The notes: generated by a model not told the origin, from the sequence alone. A DNA stretch of 64,000 nt from Lytechinus variegatus (GCF_018143015.1 NC_054758.1:8292501-8356500); one strand, 5' to 3'; shown: positions 10,484 to 22,500, numbered from the stretch's first letter. Made by a program: numbers and translations.

Positions 10484-13002
10484 GTAAATTCAGTGCTTGA
10501 TTTCGAGTGAATGTTCATGAATAATCTCAAAAGTCAATGCATTGTTACCGTTGTTGCAGTGCTTTTATTGTGTGTGCATGTACGTGTGTAACTCTATATG
10601 ATGGTCGCCAAGTCAGAAATATAGGCCTATGATTTTATTGGAAAAACCTCGGCTCGGCCGGCAGTCATTTTGAGATTGAAAAAAATGGTGCCCCATCATG
10701 TCTGCGCACCCATTCACTTTTGCACGTGATTTGGAGATTTTGATGAGAAAGGCTGCATTTTGAGGCTGTCATAAGAAATACCCAAATTTCATTATTTTTC
10801 CACCTTTGTGAGTAGGATTTTACAATAAATATCTGTCTATGCATTAGATGTGTAAAGTTTGCATTGCATAGATTCTACTAGAATTGCGCAGATACGCATG
10901 TGCGCAGATTATGGTACCTTGAGCGAAGTTCGTGCAGGATCCACTCCACTTAATTACCACTAGGGCCTACACCTAGACAGCTGGCAGCCGTCTGTTTCGA
11001 GGAGTTTTTTTAATATTTTTTTTTTCCTCGTACACAGACGGCTCGCTATCGTGCAGCCACCATTAGGGGACTTGCAATGCAAAATCCTCCCGTCGGGGCT
11101 CTTCAATTTTTGTCTTTAATGAATAAAAAAATTGAAAATTATTGCAACCAAAATGCAAATTAATATTCCCTCTTGGCATTAATTGCCAAAAAACGGAGAA
11201 AAATCAAGTTAAAAGGAACAAAAACAGTGACTTACCCTGGCTGTCACGGAACTTCTTCACTTCCCTTTTGTCCGATCTTAAGTACATAAACATATGGCCA
11301 TTGAGTCCCTATACAGATCTCGCTAGAACTTCGGTCTCTGTATTTGGTGAGTGAAGCCAACGGAGTTCAGCTGAAGAACCAACATTAACAGAGACCGAAG
11401 CTTTTGGTCTAGCCTACACCATGCTCCACTTACACGAACTTCGAGACCATGAACTCGATCTGATATTCTGAGTGACAAAAGGTGGGATTTTATGGGGGTG
11501 AAATATTAAATTCATGCAACATCACGATCTTTACACAAAGTTTCACTTCTTTCCATGCTTCTATTAGTATTAGTCTCAAAATTGGTGATTTGAATTATAG
11601 CGTACATGAACTGTGATAAAGATCCTCACACACAAATAATTCACTGCCGATGATCGCATGCGGATGCGATATGCGCGAGGTACCAGGTCCGGTACAAGCT
11701 CGGACCGGGCCGTCCTCAAGCACATAGCCTACGTGTAATGTAGGCCTGGCTAGATCTATTTCTAGTCAACTTTATTCAATTGTGTACGTCTACATATGTG
11801 TATGTTAAACCCCATTAAAATCTAGGTCTATACTATAGGTCCAAACCTAGATCTAAATCCTGGCCTAGCTTGGCCAATAGTCCCTTATTATTGGCCAGCC
11901 TAGCGAGGACAGGCCTACATGCAAATAGCAACAGATCTAAATGTTACATTGTAATTGCAGATGTATGTACAGTTTGTGAATGATCAGAAACTAATTTGAA
12001 TCTGAGATACAGGAATTACATTTAGGTTGACTTCATGTAAATTCCCCACTGTGCACAGGGGAATTTTTTATTGAGAATTTCTACAATTTATCCACTTATT
12101 CCATCAGTTCTCTATAGAATAGTCAGATAACTTGTGTAATAATTAATGTTACTATTCTTGATCTTTGATTCATGTTTATCACAGTTAAATGTTGCAGAAG
12201 GTGAGCACGAAGAAGACACCTACTTGATGCAATATTACTCATCACCTGACAACATTGTTGTTAATGTGACGAACCTCGGTCCCGAGATATGAGTTGACTA
12301 GAGGAAACCCGCGACCAAGCACAGCAGAAATTCTTGACAAATATCTACAGTTTTTGGGAATGGTAAAATAACTTGATTACTTAGTGCAGTGGATTCGCAT
12401 TATGAAAAAAAATTAAATTTAATTGTTCGAAGTTGAACAATGCATTTTTGATTATGAATTTCCAAAATTATTCTCTTTCTTGCTTGAGAATATAGTGCAA
12501 GATCATAGGATCACACTCTGCCTCAGTGTTAAAAATTCAGTTCCATCTTAGTTGTCATAATTCTATGATTAGTGGAAAAGTTGTTCTGAAATCCGATTGG
12601 AAAGATTAAGTTATGTCTTCTTCCCATGAATGTCAATCTCTGGCGGGGGGGGGGGGATATTAATTTCCCCACCTAACTCCCCCCCTCATTTTGCAAATAC
12701 TAAGTATTTTTCTCCAGTGGTTAATTACTCCAATAGTGATCAATATTTTTAAAAATGTGATAAATGGTTAGAAATAGAAAGGTCAATGTCAAAGCTCACT
12801 AGACTTTACTTGATTTGTGCAGTGTGTGCATGTGACCTAGGGTTTTTGTTACAAACATTGATAAGTTTTATTTTTTTATTTAATGAGCAATATTTAGCAT
12901 GACTTTAATTACAATGTACCGGTAATGTATGAAAACATGGTATTGCTGGTAATTGTATTATGTGTTATACAGCTTATATATAAATACTTATTTCATTTTC
13001 AG
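10484..13002. other. Candidate intron with small hairpins
   Basis: No convincing exon was found. Inverted repeats include AGCCGTCTGT (about 10987) against ACAGACGGCT (11034), CTTCGGTCTCTGT (about 11329) against ACAGAGACCGAAG (about 11388), and AAATTCCCC/GGGGAATTT (12039-12066). A frame at 12187-12290 reads LNVAEGEHEEDTYLMQYYS and continues to a stop after a CAG acceptor. It looks protein-like, but its phase does not link the neighbouring exons. Confidence 0.4.
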
Positions 13003-13159
13003 ATTGATCAAGACTTTGATTTAACAATTGATGCAGCTCCTGGTGCCCTTTTCACAATGTGGCCAAAGTTGTCCAGGCAGACTTTGGAATTTGCGGAGAA
13101 GATTAATCCAGGGTATAGAAAGATCCTAGGGGCTGGAGTGGACCAGAAAATGACGCAGA
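13003..13159 (+). CDS. Candidate exon of the SAM-like gene
   Basis: The exon has acceptor TTTTCAG and donor GTAAGT, and 157 bases open only in phase 0 (ending phase 1). The peptide begins IDQDFDLTIDAAPGALFTMW and continues PKLSRQTLEFAEKINPGYRK. It is amphipathic and not low-complexity, and could be the second half of a SAM-like fold. The Harbinger element at 13199 begins only 40 bases after its donor. I do not recognise the protein. Confidence 0.5.
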
Positions 13160-13643
13160 GTAAGTTTTAGTCTTATAGTTATACTCAATTCAAACTTAAG
13201 GCCCGGTCCCACTGGGGGGAAGTTGAATTACGCATGAATTGCGAATACAAATTTCGGTCATTCGTTGTCATCCGCATTAAATTTGGCAAAAAAAAAATAA
13301 AAATCCACTTTAAAATTGCGGATACATAAAAGATGTACAGCGAACAAATTACGATTAAAAGCGAAAATATCACGAATAAAAACGAATTACCTTGCGAATG
13401 CTATTTTACGAGGGATATTGCTTGTAAAATTGTGGAATGTATTGCAGACATTGCGAAAATGTAACGAAAGTAATGCGGAAGTATAACACATGTATTGCGG
13501 ACAAAAATAGGATGCTAAACGATTATGCGGAAGTATTACGTATGCATAGAGAATGTAATGCGCACGTGGTGCGGAAACAACGGTCGCATTGCGAATGTGA
13601 TACATTTGAATCGAGACCATATAAAAGAAGAGCACTCTACTCT

Positions 13644-14507
13644 TCAGCGTCGTGCTTGAACCTCCACTGTGTCAACAAGGTTTTGGCCCCTTCGCCATTC
13701 TCCAGGAACTATTTGTCCATTCTTCAGCTGCCGGTCCACAATACTGTTCTGTAGGACTGGGTAGCGGGTGCGCATTAGGTTGTGGAGCAGAATGCAAGTC
13801 TTCAGTATCAGCCTGACTGTGTCGGCATGGTGCTGCATGGTGGTGAGAAGGACTTTGAATCTATTCGCCGTGATACCAAATGCGTTCTCGACGACTCTCC
13901 TGGCCTTCGACAGCCTGTAGTTATAGATACGCTCTTCCCTGGTCAGGGCCTTTGCACTGTATGGCTTCATTAGGTATGTTCTCAGAGAGAAAGCATCGTC
14001 GCCCACAATGAAGTATGGGACATCTTGGGTGTCATTGGGTAGGGATCTGGATTTGGCCAACCCATAATGTCGCCGTTCTCGAGACCTTGCTTCAGCTCAC
14101 TTTGGTTGTATATTTGAGCATCTGATGCGGAACCGTTCCCTGATACGTCAGCCCAAAGAACCTTGTAGCCAGAACTGACCAGGGCAACTAAAATGATACT
14201 GAAAAAGCCCTTGTAGTTGTAATATTCCAAGCCTGAGTTTGAGGGAGCATTGCATGCCACATGCTTGCCATCAATCGCGCCGAATGTGTGAGGAAAGTTC
14301 CACCTCTGCATCATTGGCAATTTCACGCCATTCTTCATCGTTGGTAGGGCAAGTCATCTGTTCATCAAGGTACTCTTCTGATATGGCTGTACATACTTCT
14401 CTGACAACTTTGCTGATTGTGTTGTGAGGGACCCTCCAACCGTACTGCATGTCCCTGTATTTTGAACCAGAGGCAAGATGGCGTAGGGTTATGGCCACTT
14501 TGAGTCC
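13644..14507 (-). pseudogene. Harbinger transposase, C-terminal part (DDE domain)
   Basis: Read on the minus strand, the fragment starts LKVAITLRHLASGSKYRDMQ and has a helix-turn-helix-like stretch (VPHNTISKVVREVC). It then carries FGAIDGKH (first acidic residue), [20 protein letters not shown] (second) and RRVVENAFGI (catalytic Glu), followed by NRFKVLLTTMQ and CILLHNLMR. These are HARBI1/PIF DDE landmarks in order. Two frame changes interrupt it, near 14310 (between [10 protein letters not shown] and the [12 protein letters not shown] frame) and near 14045 (between [10 protein letters not shown] and [11 protein letters not shown]). The product would not be functional. It ends at a stop after VEVQARR. 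Confidence 0.88.
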
Positions 14508-14939
14508 AGGGCCCGTATTCCATAAACGAGATAAGCATGCTTAAGTAAAAAAATCTAAGCATTTTGTCTTATTTTCTGTCTAAGATAAAATTCTCAGCCA
14601 AAATGCGTATTCCATAAAGAATTGGCTAAGAATTTTGTCTTAGAATTTGGCTAAGAGGTTTTGCGCAACTAAGACAGATATAGGATGAATGGCTAAGTAA
14701 CTTTTCTTAAAACGGCAGATTCGGTATTTCATAAATACAACATGGCTAAGAATTTAGCCCTAACTTTAAGACAGCTGTGAGTTGTCTTAACTATATAATT
14801 TTCAAGGTAATTCTCAGACAACAAAACTTTAGAATATATACCTATATTGCATTTCGAGCTCCTGCCTCATTCTTTAAACCGATTTTCATAAAATTTTGAA
14901 CACACATTGGTCTTAAGGTAAGGAGGTGGAAGATGTTTT

Positions 14940-15740
14940 TTCTTTTTCAGAAATTGTGTTGCCATGGTAACAATATATTATGGCCAAATTTTGCCGTGTA
15001 AAATACTTCATTAATTTTTTACCAATTCTCATGAAAGTTGGCTCACACATTGGATTTGAGGAAAAGATGTGCAAGACACATTTATGCATGTGTCGGAAAT
15101 TGTGTTGCCATGGTAATGGCATATATTGGCAAAAATTATGTATAAATCTTGCTGTTCCAACTACTTCCTCAGTTTTTAATCAATTTTCATTAAATGTGGC
15201 ACAAACATTAGTCTTGATGTGAAGATGTGCAAAACATATTTTATGCCTATATAAAAAATTGTGTTGCCATGGTAACAAAAAAAAAATACCAAAAATAAAT
15301 GAAAATCTTGTGATTGAATTACTTCATCAGTTTTCAACTGGTCTATTCTCCTAAATTTTGGCATACACATTAGTCTTGAGTTGAAGATGTCTAAGACATA
15401 TTTTTGACTGTATCAAAAGTCGTGTTGCCATGGTAACAACATATTATATAATGAAATTAGGTGAAAAACCTTTAGTTTGAACCCCCTTTTAGTTTTCAAC
15501 CAATTCTTATAAAAGTTGGCTCACACATTGATTTTGAGGTATAGATCTGTAAGACGTAGTCTATATTGGAAAATGTGTTTCCATGGTAACAGCATATCAA
15601 ATCAATAAATGTTTGAAAAGCATGATGTGGATTAAACTACTTCTTATTTTCTCATGGAATGCAGGTTTTGCGCTAAAATAATCTGCAAGACACATTTTCT
15701 CATTCATCAAAACATGTGTTTGTATTGGTAACTGCAAACA
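14940..15740 (+). repeat. Tandem array, about 155-bp unit with CCATGGTAAC core
   Basis: TTGCCATGGTAAC occurs near 14957, 15105, 15263, 15425 and 15578 (the last as TTTCCATGGTAAC), with a degenerate copy near 15722. Between cores there is a shared AATTCTCATGAAAGTTGGC-like segment and a GATGTGCAAGACACATTT-like segment. Five to six diverged copies lie inside the nested element. Confidence 0.75.
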
Positions 15741-15829
15741 TCAACGCCAAAATAAGATTAAGACAATGGTCAATGCTAACTTTTGTTTGGCTACATGGAG
15801 AACTACACGTAGCTGTGGGCTTAGTTCTA

Positions 15830-17110
15830 GTTTTTAATTTTAGGGGGGGGGGTTAGGCCTCTAGATCTCAAACTACAGCCCCTAGCTTTAGATGTAAGCC
15901 TAAATCAAGATCCTTTAGTGCTAGAAATAATCCAATGCTAGATCCCTAGCTCACTTCCCTTTTCAGGCCTAATGTTAGATGAAGAGATCTAGACTAGCCT
16001 ACATTTACTATTTTTTAGAACTAGAATCTATATTTTGAAAGAGTCTACAAGTCTCCACTCTAAATCTCGACCTAATACTATGTAGGCCTACACCTAGATT
16101 GATATAGTTAGTTGTACTTCTAGATCTAGATAGGGTGTAAGTTTTAGTCTTAGTCATTTAGTCTAGATCTAGGCCTACGTTAGAGATTCTAGATCAAACA
16201 GTAGACTAGTCTGACTAGATCAGCCAGTCCTAGCGTTAGGGCTACCGGTTAGGCTAGAAATAGAATCTAGAATGAATAGAAGAAAGCATAGCTATACTAG
16301 GCTAGGCCACCTAGATCTAGTAAATTTATATAAATCTAGGCCCCAGTCTAGACTGAGCTGTTGGTCTAGGTTTTATTTTAGGCCTGTTTTCTAGAAACCT
16401 TAGATCTAAACAAACTCCCCAAAATGTATAAAATAGAAACTCCTCCAAACAAACAGATGGACCAAAAACAGAAGTAGATCTAACTTAGATCTACATAGGC
16501 CTATATAGGCCTAGGTCAGGACTAGATCTAAGTTTTGGCAAGCAATGCATAGCGATGGGTACTCTAGCACTGTAGACATGAATAACCATTGTTTCTGGGA
16601 GTTATTTAAAAGTTTCTGACATATACTGTCATCACATTGGTGAGATTAAGGTCTAGGCCAAAGTAATGTTACAATTAGACTGTCGAGTGTCGTATTCGTA
16701 GACGTAGTCGTAACGTTAACTTAGTTTAGCAAAAAAAAAATCGGAGACTGAAATGAAGCTTTTGCCTTTTGTTCTAAGTACTTTACCTAGTCAGATCTAT
16801 TCTAGCCCTGCATGTAAATCTATCCCTGTCATAAGTAAGGCTAAACCAGGCTAAGTCCTGAATGTTCGAGGCCTAGACCAATACTGATAGGCCTAGTAGG
16901 CCTATAGGTTTTTATGTACTTTATGTAGCCTAGCTTCAGTGTCTGTTGCTCCACTATGTCTATGGCACTAGAGTCTAACAACAAAGTTACATTTTGCAGC
17001 CTTCAGTTCATGTCTCAAGAAAATAAAAAAAAATCAAAACAATGTTCAATTCTCCTCCAAACAGACGAATATTATAGATTTTCGGCCTAGGCTAGATCTA
17101 CATGTAGGCC
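15830..17110. repeat. Low-complexity stretch rich in TAGATCTAGGCCTA-type words
   Basis: Within the nested element, short palindromic words CTAGATCTAG, TAGGCCTA and GGCCTAGA recur dozens of times with no fixed period. There is no coding content. It is probably part of the element interior that has expanded by slippage. Confidence 0.55.
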
Positions 17111-17655
17111 TAATGTTAGACCAAAGACTAGTCTCAAAAGGTTTTCCCTTAGGGGGCCTAGGTCTACTTAAACTGAAGTTAGAGTAGAGATGTCGAGAGG
17201 AATATTTCAATTTATATTTTGACAAACAATACATGAAAAGTAATAAATGGGACTGATACGCCAAAAACTGTGCAAGTCACTCGGTTTGGGATTGAAATGT
17301 TTTGGTAATTAACAAAAATATAGATAATTTGAATTAAAAATTCTTACCATATATGGGTGATGAATGCTCTTCTCTTACTACAATAGTTGTAATTAGTTCC
17401 AATAAAATCCAAATTTTTAAGAAAAAACAACTTCTGTGACATTTTTGCAAGTTTGTTGCAGTCACCTCTGCAGCAATTTAGGTCACTGAAGGTCATAGAA
17501 TTTGAGACTTTGGCTTAGCCATATCGCCTGACTTGAGACAAATGTCTTAAAGTTTATAGAATATCGTTAGGGAAGATTTCTTAGACAAGTAAAATGCTAA
17601 GACAAATTGCTAAGACTTAAGCAAAAAGCTTATCTTGTTTATGGAATACGGGCCC

Positions 17656-17970
17656 TGGCTCTAAGTTCGCTCTGAAGTTGGTCTGTGTCTTGAGCAGTCG
17701 AGGAGTGAGCCGGTTCACCAGTTCGTCAAACATGTCTGGGGGCATTCTCCTAAAGTTCTGGAAGGCACGTGGATCTTCGTTACGCAGCTCCACCATCAAT
17801 CTATCGTACATGCCTAGATCTAGTCTTCTGCCAATCCAAGGTCTCACCCAGACAGCTCTTTGATTTCTCCTTCGCTTTCTATTCCGTATTTGGATCAAAC
17901 GTTGAACTTGGAAGAGAAGATTGTTATGTTGTTGGATGGCTGCAACTATCAAATGTCCGTGATGATCCAT
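17656..17970 (-). pseudogene. Harbinger transposase, N-terminal part
   Basis: The ATG at 17970 (minus strand) opens MDHHGHLIVAAIQQHNNLLF and continues through a basic stretch RNRKRRRNQRAVWVRPWIGR. It then reads RAFQNFRRMPPDMFDELVNRLTPRL, the conserved N-terminal region of HARBI1-like transposases. The frame runs into the nested insertion after NLEPG and resumes as LKVAITL at 14507. Confidence 0.85.
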
Positions 17971-18532
17971 GGCAACATCCTATATTCTACACAACTGTTC
18001 TTAAAATGACGGTCAAATTTCATTTTCTGTTACATTTATATAGTAATCTGGGTTTACGATGAATGTTTGCTGTGTACTCGCAAATTGTTCGCGAAACAGT
18101 CGTAATACAAACGCACTATTCGTGACCAGTCTGTAAGCATTCTTTATAAATTATTATAGCTTGGTATAAAGTCGTATTAGGCACGCTATGCATTCGTTTC
18201 GCATTCTATCCCAGTCCGCTACTTATCCGCAATCCCATGTCCGTTGCGGATATCACAGGATAACTGCGAAAATTCAGCGCATACATTGAGTATGCATTGC
18301 GTATGCATTGCGCATATAAACCGGATGATTTCCGCTCCCAGGAGTTTTGGGCAGCCCAAAACTCCTGGGAACGGAAAAATGTGCCTTTGCGGACGATTAC
18401 GGACATGTGCGGAAAATAACCGTCTTAAAACAGCATACTTTACGAATATTGCTGATGTTTAGCGTCTGTAATCAAATTTTATCCGCAATTTATGCGCAAT
18501 CCATCCTAAATGTCACTGGGACCGGGCCTTTA

Positions 18533-18889
18533 CAGTAGCAGTCCGGAGACTTCTACAAAGCTGCATCAATTAGCATTTAAACTGCAAAAGAGGATATTTC
18601 CTCTCCAGGTGTGTAAGAATAACAATGCTTACAATTTAAAGTGAAATCAGTGTTCTTATGTACACCGAATCCTGTCCAACATAATATAATGGACACAAGC
18701 AAGTGATGTTCTACAGTAACATACACCAATTCAGAGTAATGATTTCTGAAGAGGAAGTAACACAGACCCTTTTTTTTACTATCGTGTTGCACAAGCCATT
18801 AAAGAGAGATAATTGACTCTCAACATAATACCAGCTGAACACTGCGCACAGCATTATCAGCATTATTCACCATTATTGCATTATTGTGT
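18533..18889. other. Short stretch with no feature recognised
   Basis: AT-rich DNA directly after the Harbinger target duplication. It may be intron of the candidate gene. Nothing else is seen. Confidence 0.4.
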
Positions 18890-19425
18890 AGGGGGGGGGG
18901 GGCACTCAGTATATAATGCATAGTGGGTATGTGCAGCGGAGGGGACCCCCATTTTTACACTCAAATTTCCGTTCCAAGGCATAGCATTTTTAGCCTATTA
19001 AGAAAAAGAACAAAGAAAGCCACTCCAAGGCATATTATTTTCTTCTCGTGAAAAAGGAATCCGCTCCAAAGCTTCGCATATTTTCTGTTATGCCGTTCCG
19101 ATCAATGTGCTACAATGAGTCGTAATTTTGAAAAAGCAGCCGCTGCAATGAACGCTGTCTGACCATTGCCTCTGTGCTAGCACACCCGCCGCCCATGCTG
19201 CCGGTCTAGCTGCATGCACGTATGCCCGTTCCATAGGTATGCATGAAGGCACTCACATATGCAGGCGACTCGTTCCAAGGACCCCATTTCACAAACATTT
19301 GTAGTTCTGAAGCCCGTTCCGAGGACCCTCCTTTTTACAATTAGCCCACTCCAAGGCCCCCGTTTTTTGTCTCGCCCGCTTCACACTCCCACCAATTTTT
19401 GGGTCGAGTGCCCCCCCCCCCCCCC
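18890..19425. mobile_element. MITE-like element with G-run and CACTC ends
   Basis: The left end is a G run followed by CACTCAGTATA, and the right end is GGGTCGAGTGC followed by a C run, giving inverted termini GGGGGGCACTC. The interior repeats phrases such as CCGTTCCAAGGC, CACTCCAAGGC and CGTTCCGAGGACC. About 535 bp, no ORF of merit. Confidence 0.6.
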
Positions 19426-19479
19426 GGATTTTGTAGCAGTAATGCATTGCAGGAATTTCAAATGGGAACACTGACAAAA

Positions 19480-20065
19480 CTTGAATAACTTTGTACTCAA
19501 GGCTTTTAATCAAACTTGGAGAGAAGCATGGTTATATGCAAATTTATTTCAATTTTACCAAACATGATGGTCACCTCATGGGTCAGGCTGATGATGAGCA
19601 TGGGTCAAAGTTAAGCCTATTAGGGCAAGTTTTGTATTACAGCTCATAACGTTTGATCCATGTACAGTGTATGCCCATTTTTTTACCAAACTTGGATGGT
19701 AGATGTCCCCGGAGGAGTGGGGGGGGGGTTTGAAGGTTACCTCCAGGTCAAATGTTACAGCAGGGGTTGAAGAACTTTTGGAGCTAATTGTTAGGATTTT
19801 GGTTTGTTTGTTTAAATTTCTATCACTCATAAATTGTTACCAATCTAAGAGAGATGATGTTCTTCAGAGATTTGAAGGTCACCTCCAGTTCCAAGGTCAC
19901 ACTCACAGGCAGGGGTCAACAAGCCTTTTGAATATAAAATGATTTTGTTGTATATTAATGGGTGATACACATTTTGGCTGAAATCACCATGGTGAATCCC
20001 TTTATTACCTTCAATCCTTATAATATCTCAATTATATACTTGTACCCATTCCACTTGTAAGATTG
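19480..20065 (+). repeat. Degenerate tandem repeat with AAGGTCACCTCCAGGTCA motif
   Basis: Phrases GGTCACCTCATGGGTCA (19570), GGTTACCTCCAGGTCAAA (19734) and GGTCACCTCCAGTTCCAAGG (19876) recur. They are interleaved with phrases of the type TTTTACCAAACTTGGATGGT, at a spacing of about 140-165 bp. Common intron-type repeat; no coding evidence. Confidence 0.55.
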
Positions 20066-20079
20066 AATCTCACTTGCAG

Positions 20080-20304
20080 GCAAACACATTTGGTTTGAAA
20101 ATGCTGATATCTCCTCACCTTCATCTTTCTTTCCTATTTTCTTTGCTCCCATTCTTATTTTGTTTTCCCTTCACCGGTAACTTCTTTGCTCAAACCGTAT
20201 TTTCATTTATACAGGTCAACAATGAAGAAAATTTGGATTTCAGTCATGTCAGTACTTCCTGGGATTTTGATCGGCAGAACGAAAGGGGAATGAGGCAAAA
20301 TTAA
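20080..20304 (+). other. Ambiguous exon candidates of the SAM-like gene
   Basis: Two overlapping possibilities exist. One runs from a CAG at 20077-20079 to CACCG|GTAACT (20080-20176) and has the phase (1 to 2) needed to link 13003-13159 with 21873-21975, but it encodes a Phe-rich stretch that looks like a polypyrimidine tract. The other starts after TATACAG at about 20215 and encodes VNNEENLDFSHVSTSWDFDR before a stop at 20304. Neither is secure. Confidence 0.25.
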
Positions 20305-20942
20305 ATGTCCCGTACTTCAAAGTCTTGAATCTTTCATCAATCTCCAATTAGTAAGTATTGATTATCATCTTACTTTTTCAAAGTTTTTATTTATTTATTT
20401 ATATATTTATTTATTTTTTGGCCAATTTAGGTTAAAGCTCTGATTTTCCTGAACAATATTAGAATGTTACTGTTGGCAATCTTTGAGAGCACTTAGGTTT
20501 GACTGTAGCGCATGCTCACTTGACCGAGGCAAGTGAAAATATCAAAGTGCTTAAGTTGCTTACCCAAAAAGGTAAAAAAAAAAATTAATGTGGGCAAGTA
20601 AAATTTTGACCCCAACATTGAAATCTGTTCAGGGCAGCTATCTGACTATTTGTTCTATCTAATAATCCTGGTACTAAATTAAGTATCTCATTTCTGTAGC
20701 GCAAATCATAACAACGGAATAAGTTCACACAATGACTTAGTCAATACCTATTCTGCATGTATGTCATGGTTGTTGGATGTCTATGCAAAACTGCACATCT
20801 TGCGAAGACTTGAAATCTCCTTAAATGCAGTTCTCTAAACTCAGAAAAATACCTCCTATGGTTTTACCTCAATAATGTAATGAGATCAACGCTGATTCAT
20901 GTTATTTATTTTGTGGGGGAGTGCAATAGAAGTCCTTCTTAA

Positions 20943-21476
20943 AGGGATGGTCCGGGCTGAAAGTATTTATAGAGTAGAATTCACTGAGCAAACTGCCAAA
21001 AATTTCATCAAATTGGATAACAAGTTATTGAATTTTAAAGTTTAGCAATATTTTGTGAAAATAGTGGGCTAATGACGTCACATCTCCACTTGTTCTTTTG
21101 TATTTTATTGTATGAAAATAGGTTTATTCAATTTTTTTCCTCCAAGAACTAGAAAAATTGGATTGACATTTCATTTAGTGCATTAGATATTGATTGCTGC
21201 AACTTATTTCATTATAAAGGAGACATATTATTCACACAAGTATGAAATAATGAAAAAATATGGTTTTATGTAATAACATAAGAAAACGGAAAGTGGAGAT
21301 GTGACATCATCATCCCACCTAATGAAAATTCATGACGACTGTTTTCACAAAATATTGCTAAACTTCAATAACTTTATTATTTGTTATCCGATTTTGATGA
21401 AATTTTCGGCATTTTGTTCAGTGAATTCTACTCTATGTATTTAAGACATGAATATTTTCAGCTTTTGACCATCCCT
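20943..21476. mobile_element. Foldback MITE, TTAA-type flanks
   Basis: Ends AGGGATGGTC and GACCATCCCT are inverted. The arms stay complementary for roughly 150 bases, including AAATTTCATCAAATTGGATAA and its inverted partner. The flanks are TTAA (20939-20942) and TTGA (21477-21480), pointing to a TTAA target duplication of the piggyBac/Kolobok kind. A truncated relative sits at 57925-58030. Confidence 0.75.
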
Positions 21477-21872
21477 TTGAAGATATTGGCTAACAATACC
21501 ACAATTAAAAAATCTGAGCCGCATGATTTCCCATGCTGAAAATCGTAAGTTGACCAGATTCACTTGCCCATTTCATTATACATGATAGCCCCAAAAGAAT
21601 AGAACAATTAAGATCTTTAATTTCAGTGATATAGCCAAAGTGTCATTGTATTGGATATTTCTTTTTTTTTGGTAGAATGATGTAATTGTCATGTTTTGTG
21701 AACCCTTGTCATTATGATTTTCGAAATATCATTTACCACCTAGTATTTCCCACTCCTGTATTACCTGTCAACCCTGCTCTTAGTATGTAAGGTATAATAC
21801 AGATTATCCAACTAGATGTCTGTGTGATTGGTCTTCTACCCCCTTCGATTCTTTGTTTTGCACTTTATTTAG

Positions 21873-21975
21873 GAAGGAGCATGAAGAAAGAGGAGATGAA
21901 CAGGAATTGACAATGGCGCGTTCCATACCTGGGAGTGATTGCACAGTGGCACCCTTGGACCTAATTTCACCCTGA
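21873..21975 (+). CDS. Candidate terminal exon of the SAM-like gene
   Basis: After TTATTTAG, one frame is open for 34 codons to TGA (21973-21975): KEHEERGDEQELTMARSIPG then SDCTVAPLDLISP. The other two frames stop early. The peptide is charged, then proline-rich, and plausible as a C-terminus. The required upstream phase is 2. I do not recognise the protein, and the chain of exons is unproven. Confidence 0.35.
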
Positions 21976-22500
21976 CATCAAGTTGGTTTTAAGGAGAACC
22001 ATGAGAGAAATTAATAAATTAAAGTTTGGCGAATATCAAAGAATAACAGAGTTAGGAGGCTTCAAAGTTTTAAATTTGTGACATGACATGCGAGCAGCTC
22101 CCAATATGTCAATCATGAAATATAAATTCCATAAATTGCCATTTTTTAATGGTTTTCATGATAATTAAATGGTTTTTGATCAGAAGCTTGTATGAAATAA
22201 TGTTTCTGGTAACATTGAATCCACAGGTAAAATCATTTTCCAATTTCCCTAGAAAAGGCACTTATATAGAATTGATATCACATAAAATATGGGGAGCTGC
22301 TCGCATGTGAAGTCACAAATTTAAAACTTCATAACTCTTATTCTTGGTGGATTGTCACCAGCTAACATGCAATGTCAGGATGAACCTTGCCTTTAATCCT
22401 TATATTGGCAGCCTTTCATTGACTTTTACATACAGTATTTTAGGTTTTGTGAGCAAGTATATGAAAAAGGTGCTAATTAACACCTACTTCCCCTTCTTAA
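21976..22500. repeat. AT-rich non-coding DNA with a short inverted repeat
   Basis: CATGCGAGCAGCTCCC (22088) and GGGAGCTGCTCGCATG (22291) form an inverted pair about 200 bases apart. Flanking phrases also pair (AAAGTTTTAAATTTGTGACAT against TGAAGTCACAAATTTAAAACTTC). It is therefore a foldback MITE of roughly 290 bp (about 22055-22340). Confidence 0.6.

Larger units (their letters stand above)
14508..17655. mobile_element. Nested non-autonomous element inside the Harbinger transposase
   Basis: Termini GGGCCCGTATTCCATAAAC and the inverted GTTTATGGAATACGGGCCC bound 3.1 kb inserted within the transposase frame. The flanks read GAGCC and GGACTC on the minus strand, and the uninterrupted codons would be Glu-Pro-Gly-Leu-Lys, so the insertion duplicated at most two bases (CC). 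Subterminal zones repeat CTAAGA and TTGTCTTAG motifs. No transposase is visible. The tips resemble the GGGGCCTGTTTCATAAAG tips of the MITE at 62833, suggesting a related family. Confidence 0.8.
13199..18529 (-). mobile_element. PIF/Harbinger DNA transposon, interrupted by a nested insertion
   Basis: The ends are inverted copies of AGGCCCGGTCCCA (13199-13211 and 18517-18529), flanked by the direct repeat TTA (13196-13198 and 18530-18532). That is the 3-bp target duplication expected for PIF/Harbinger. Subterminal regions (about 13230-13600 and 18060-18510) are packed with GCGGA, GCGAA and ATTGCG motifs, probable transposase binding repeats. A HARBI1-type DDE transposase lies on the minus strand but is split by the insertion at 14508-17655. 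No Myb-like accessory ORF was found, so this copy is not autonomous. Confidence 0.9.

Noticed and set aside
13437-13754. 105-residue Cys/His-rich frame on the plus strand resembling a zinc-finger protein
   Set aside because: It lies over Harbinger subterminal GCGGA repeats and antisense to the transposase; the Cys/His pattern has no finger spacing.
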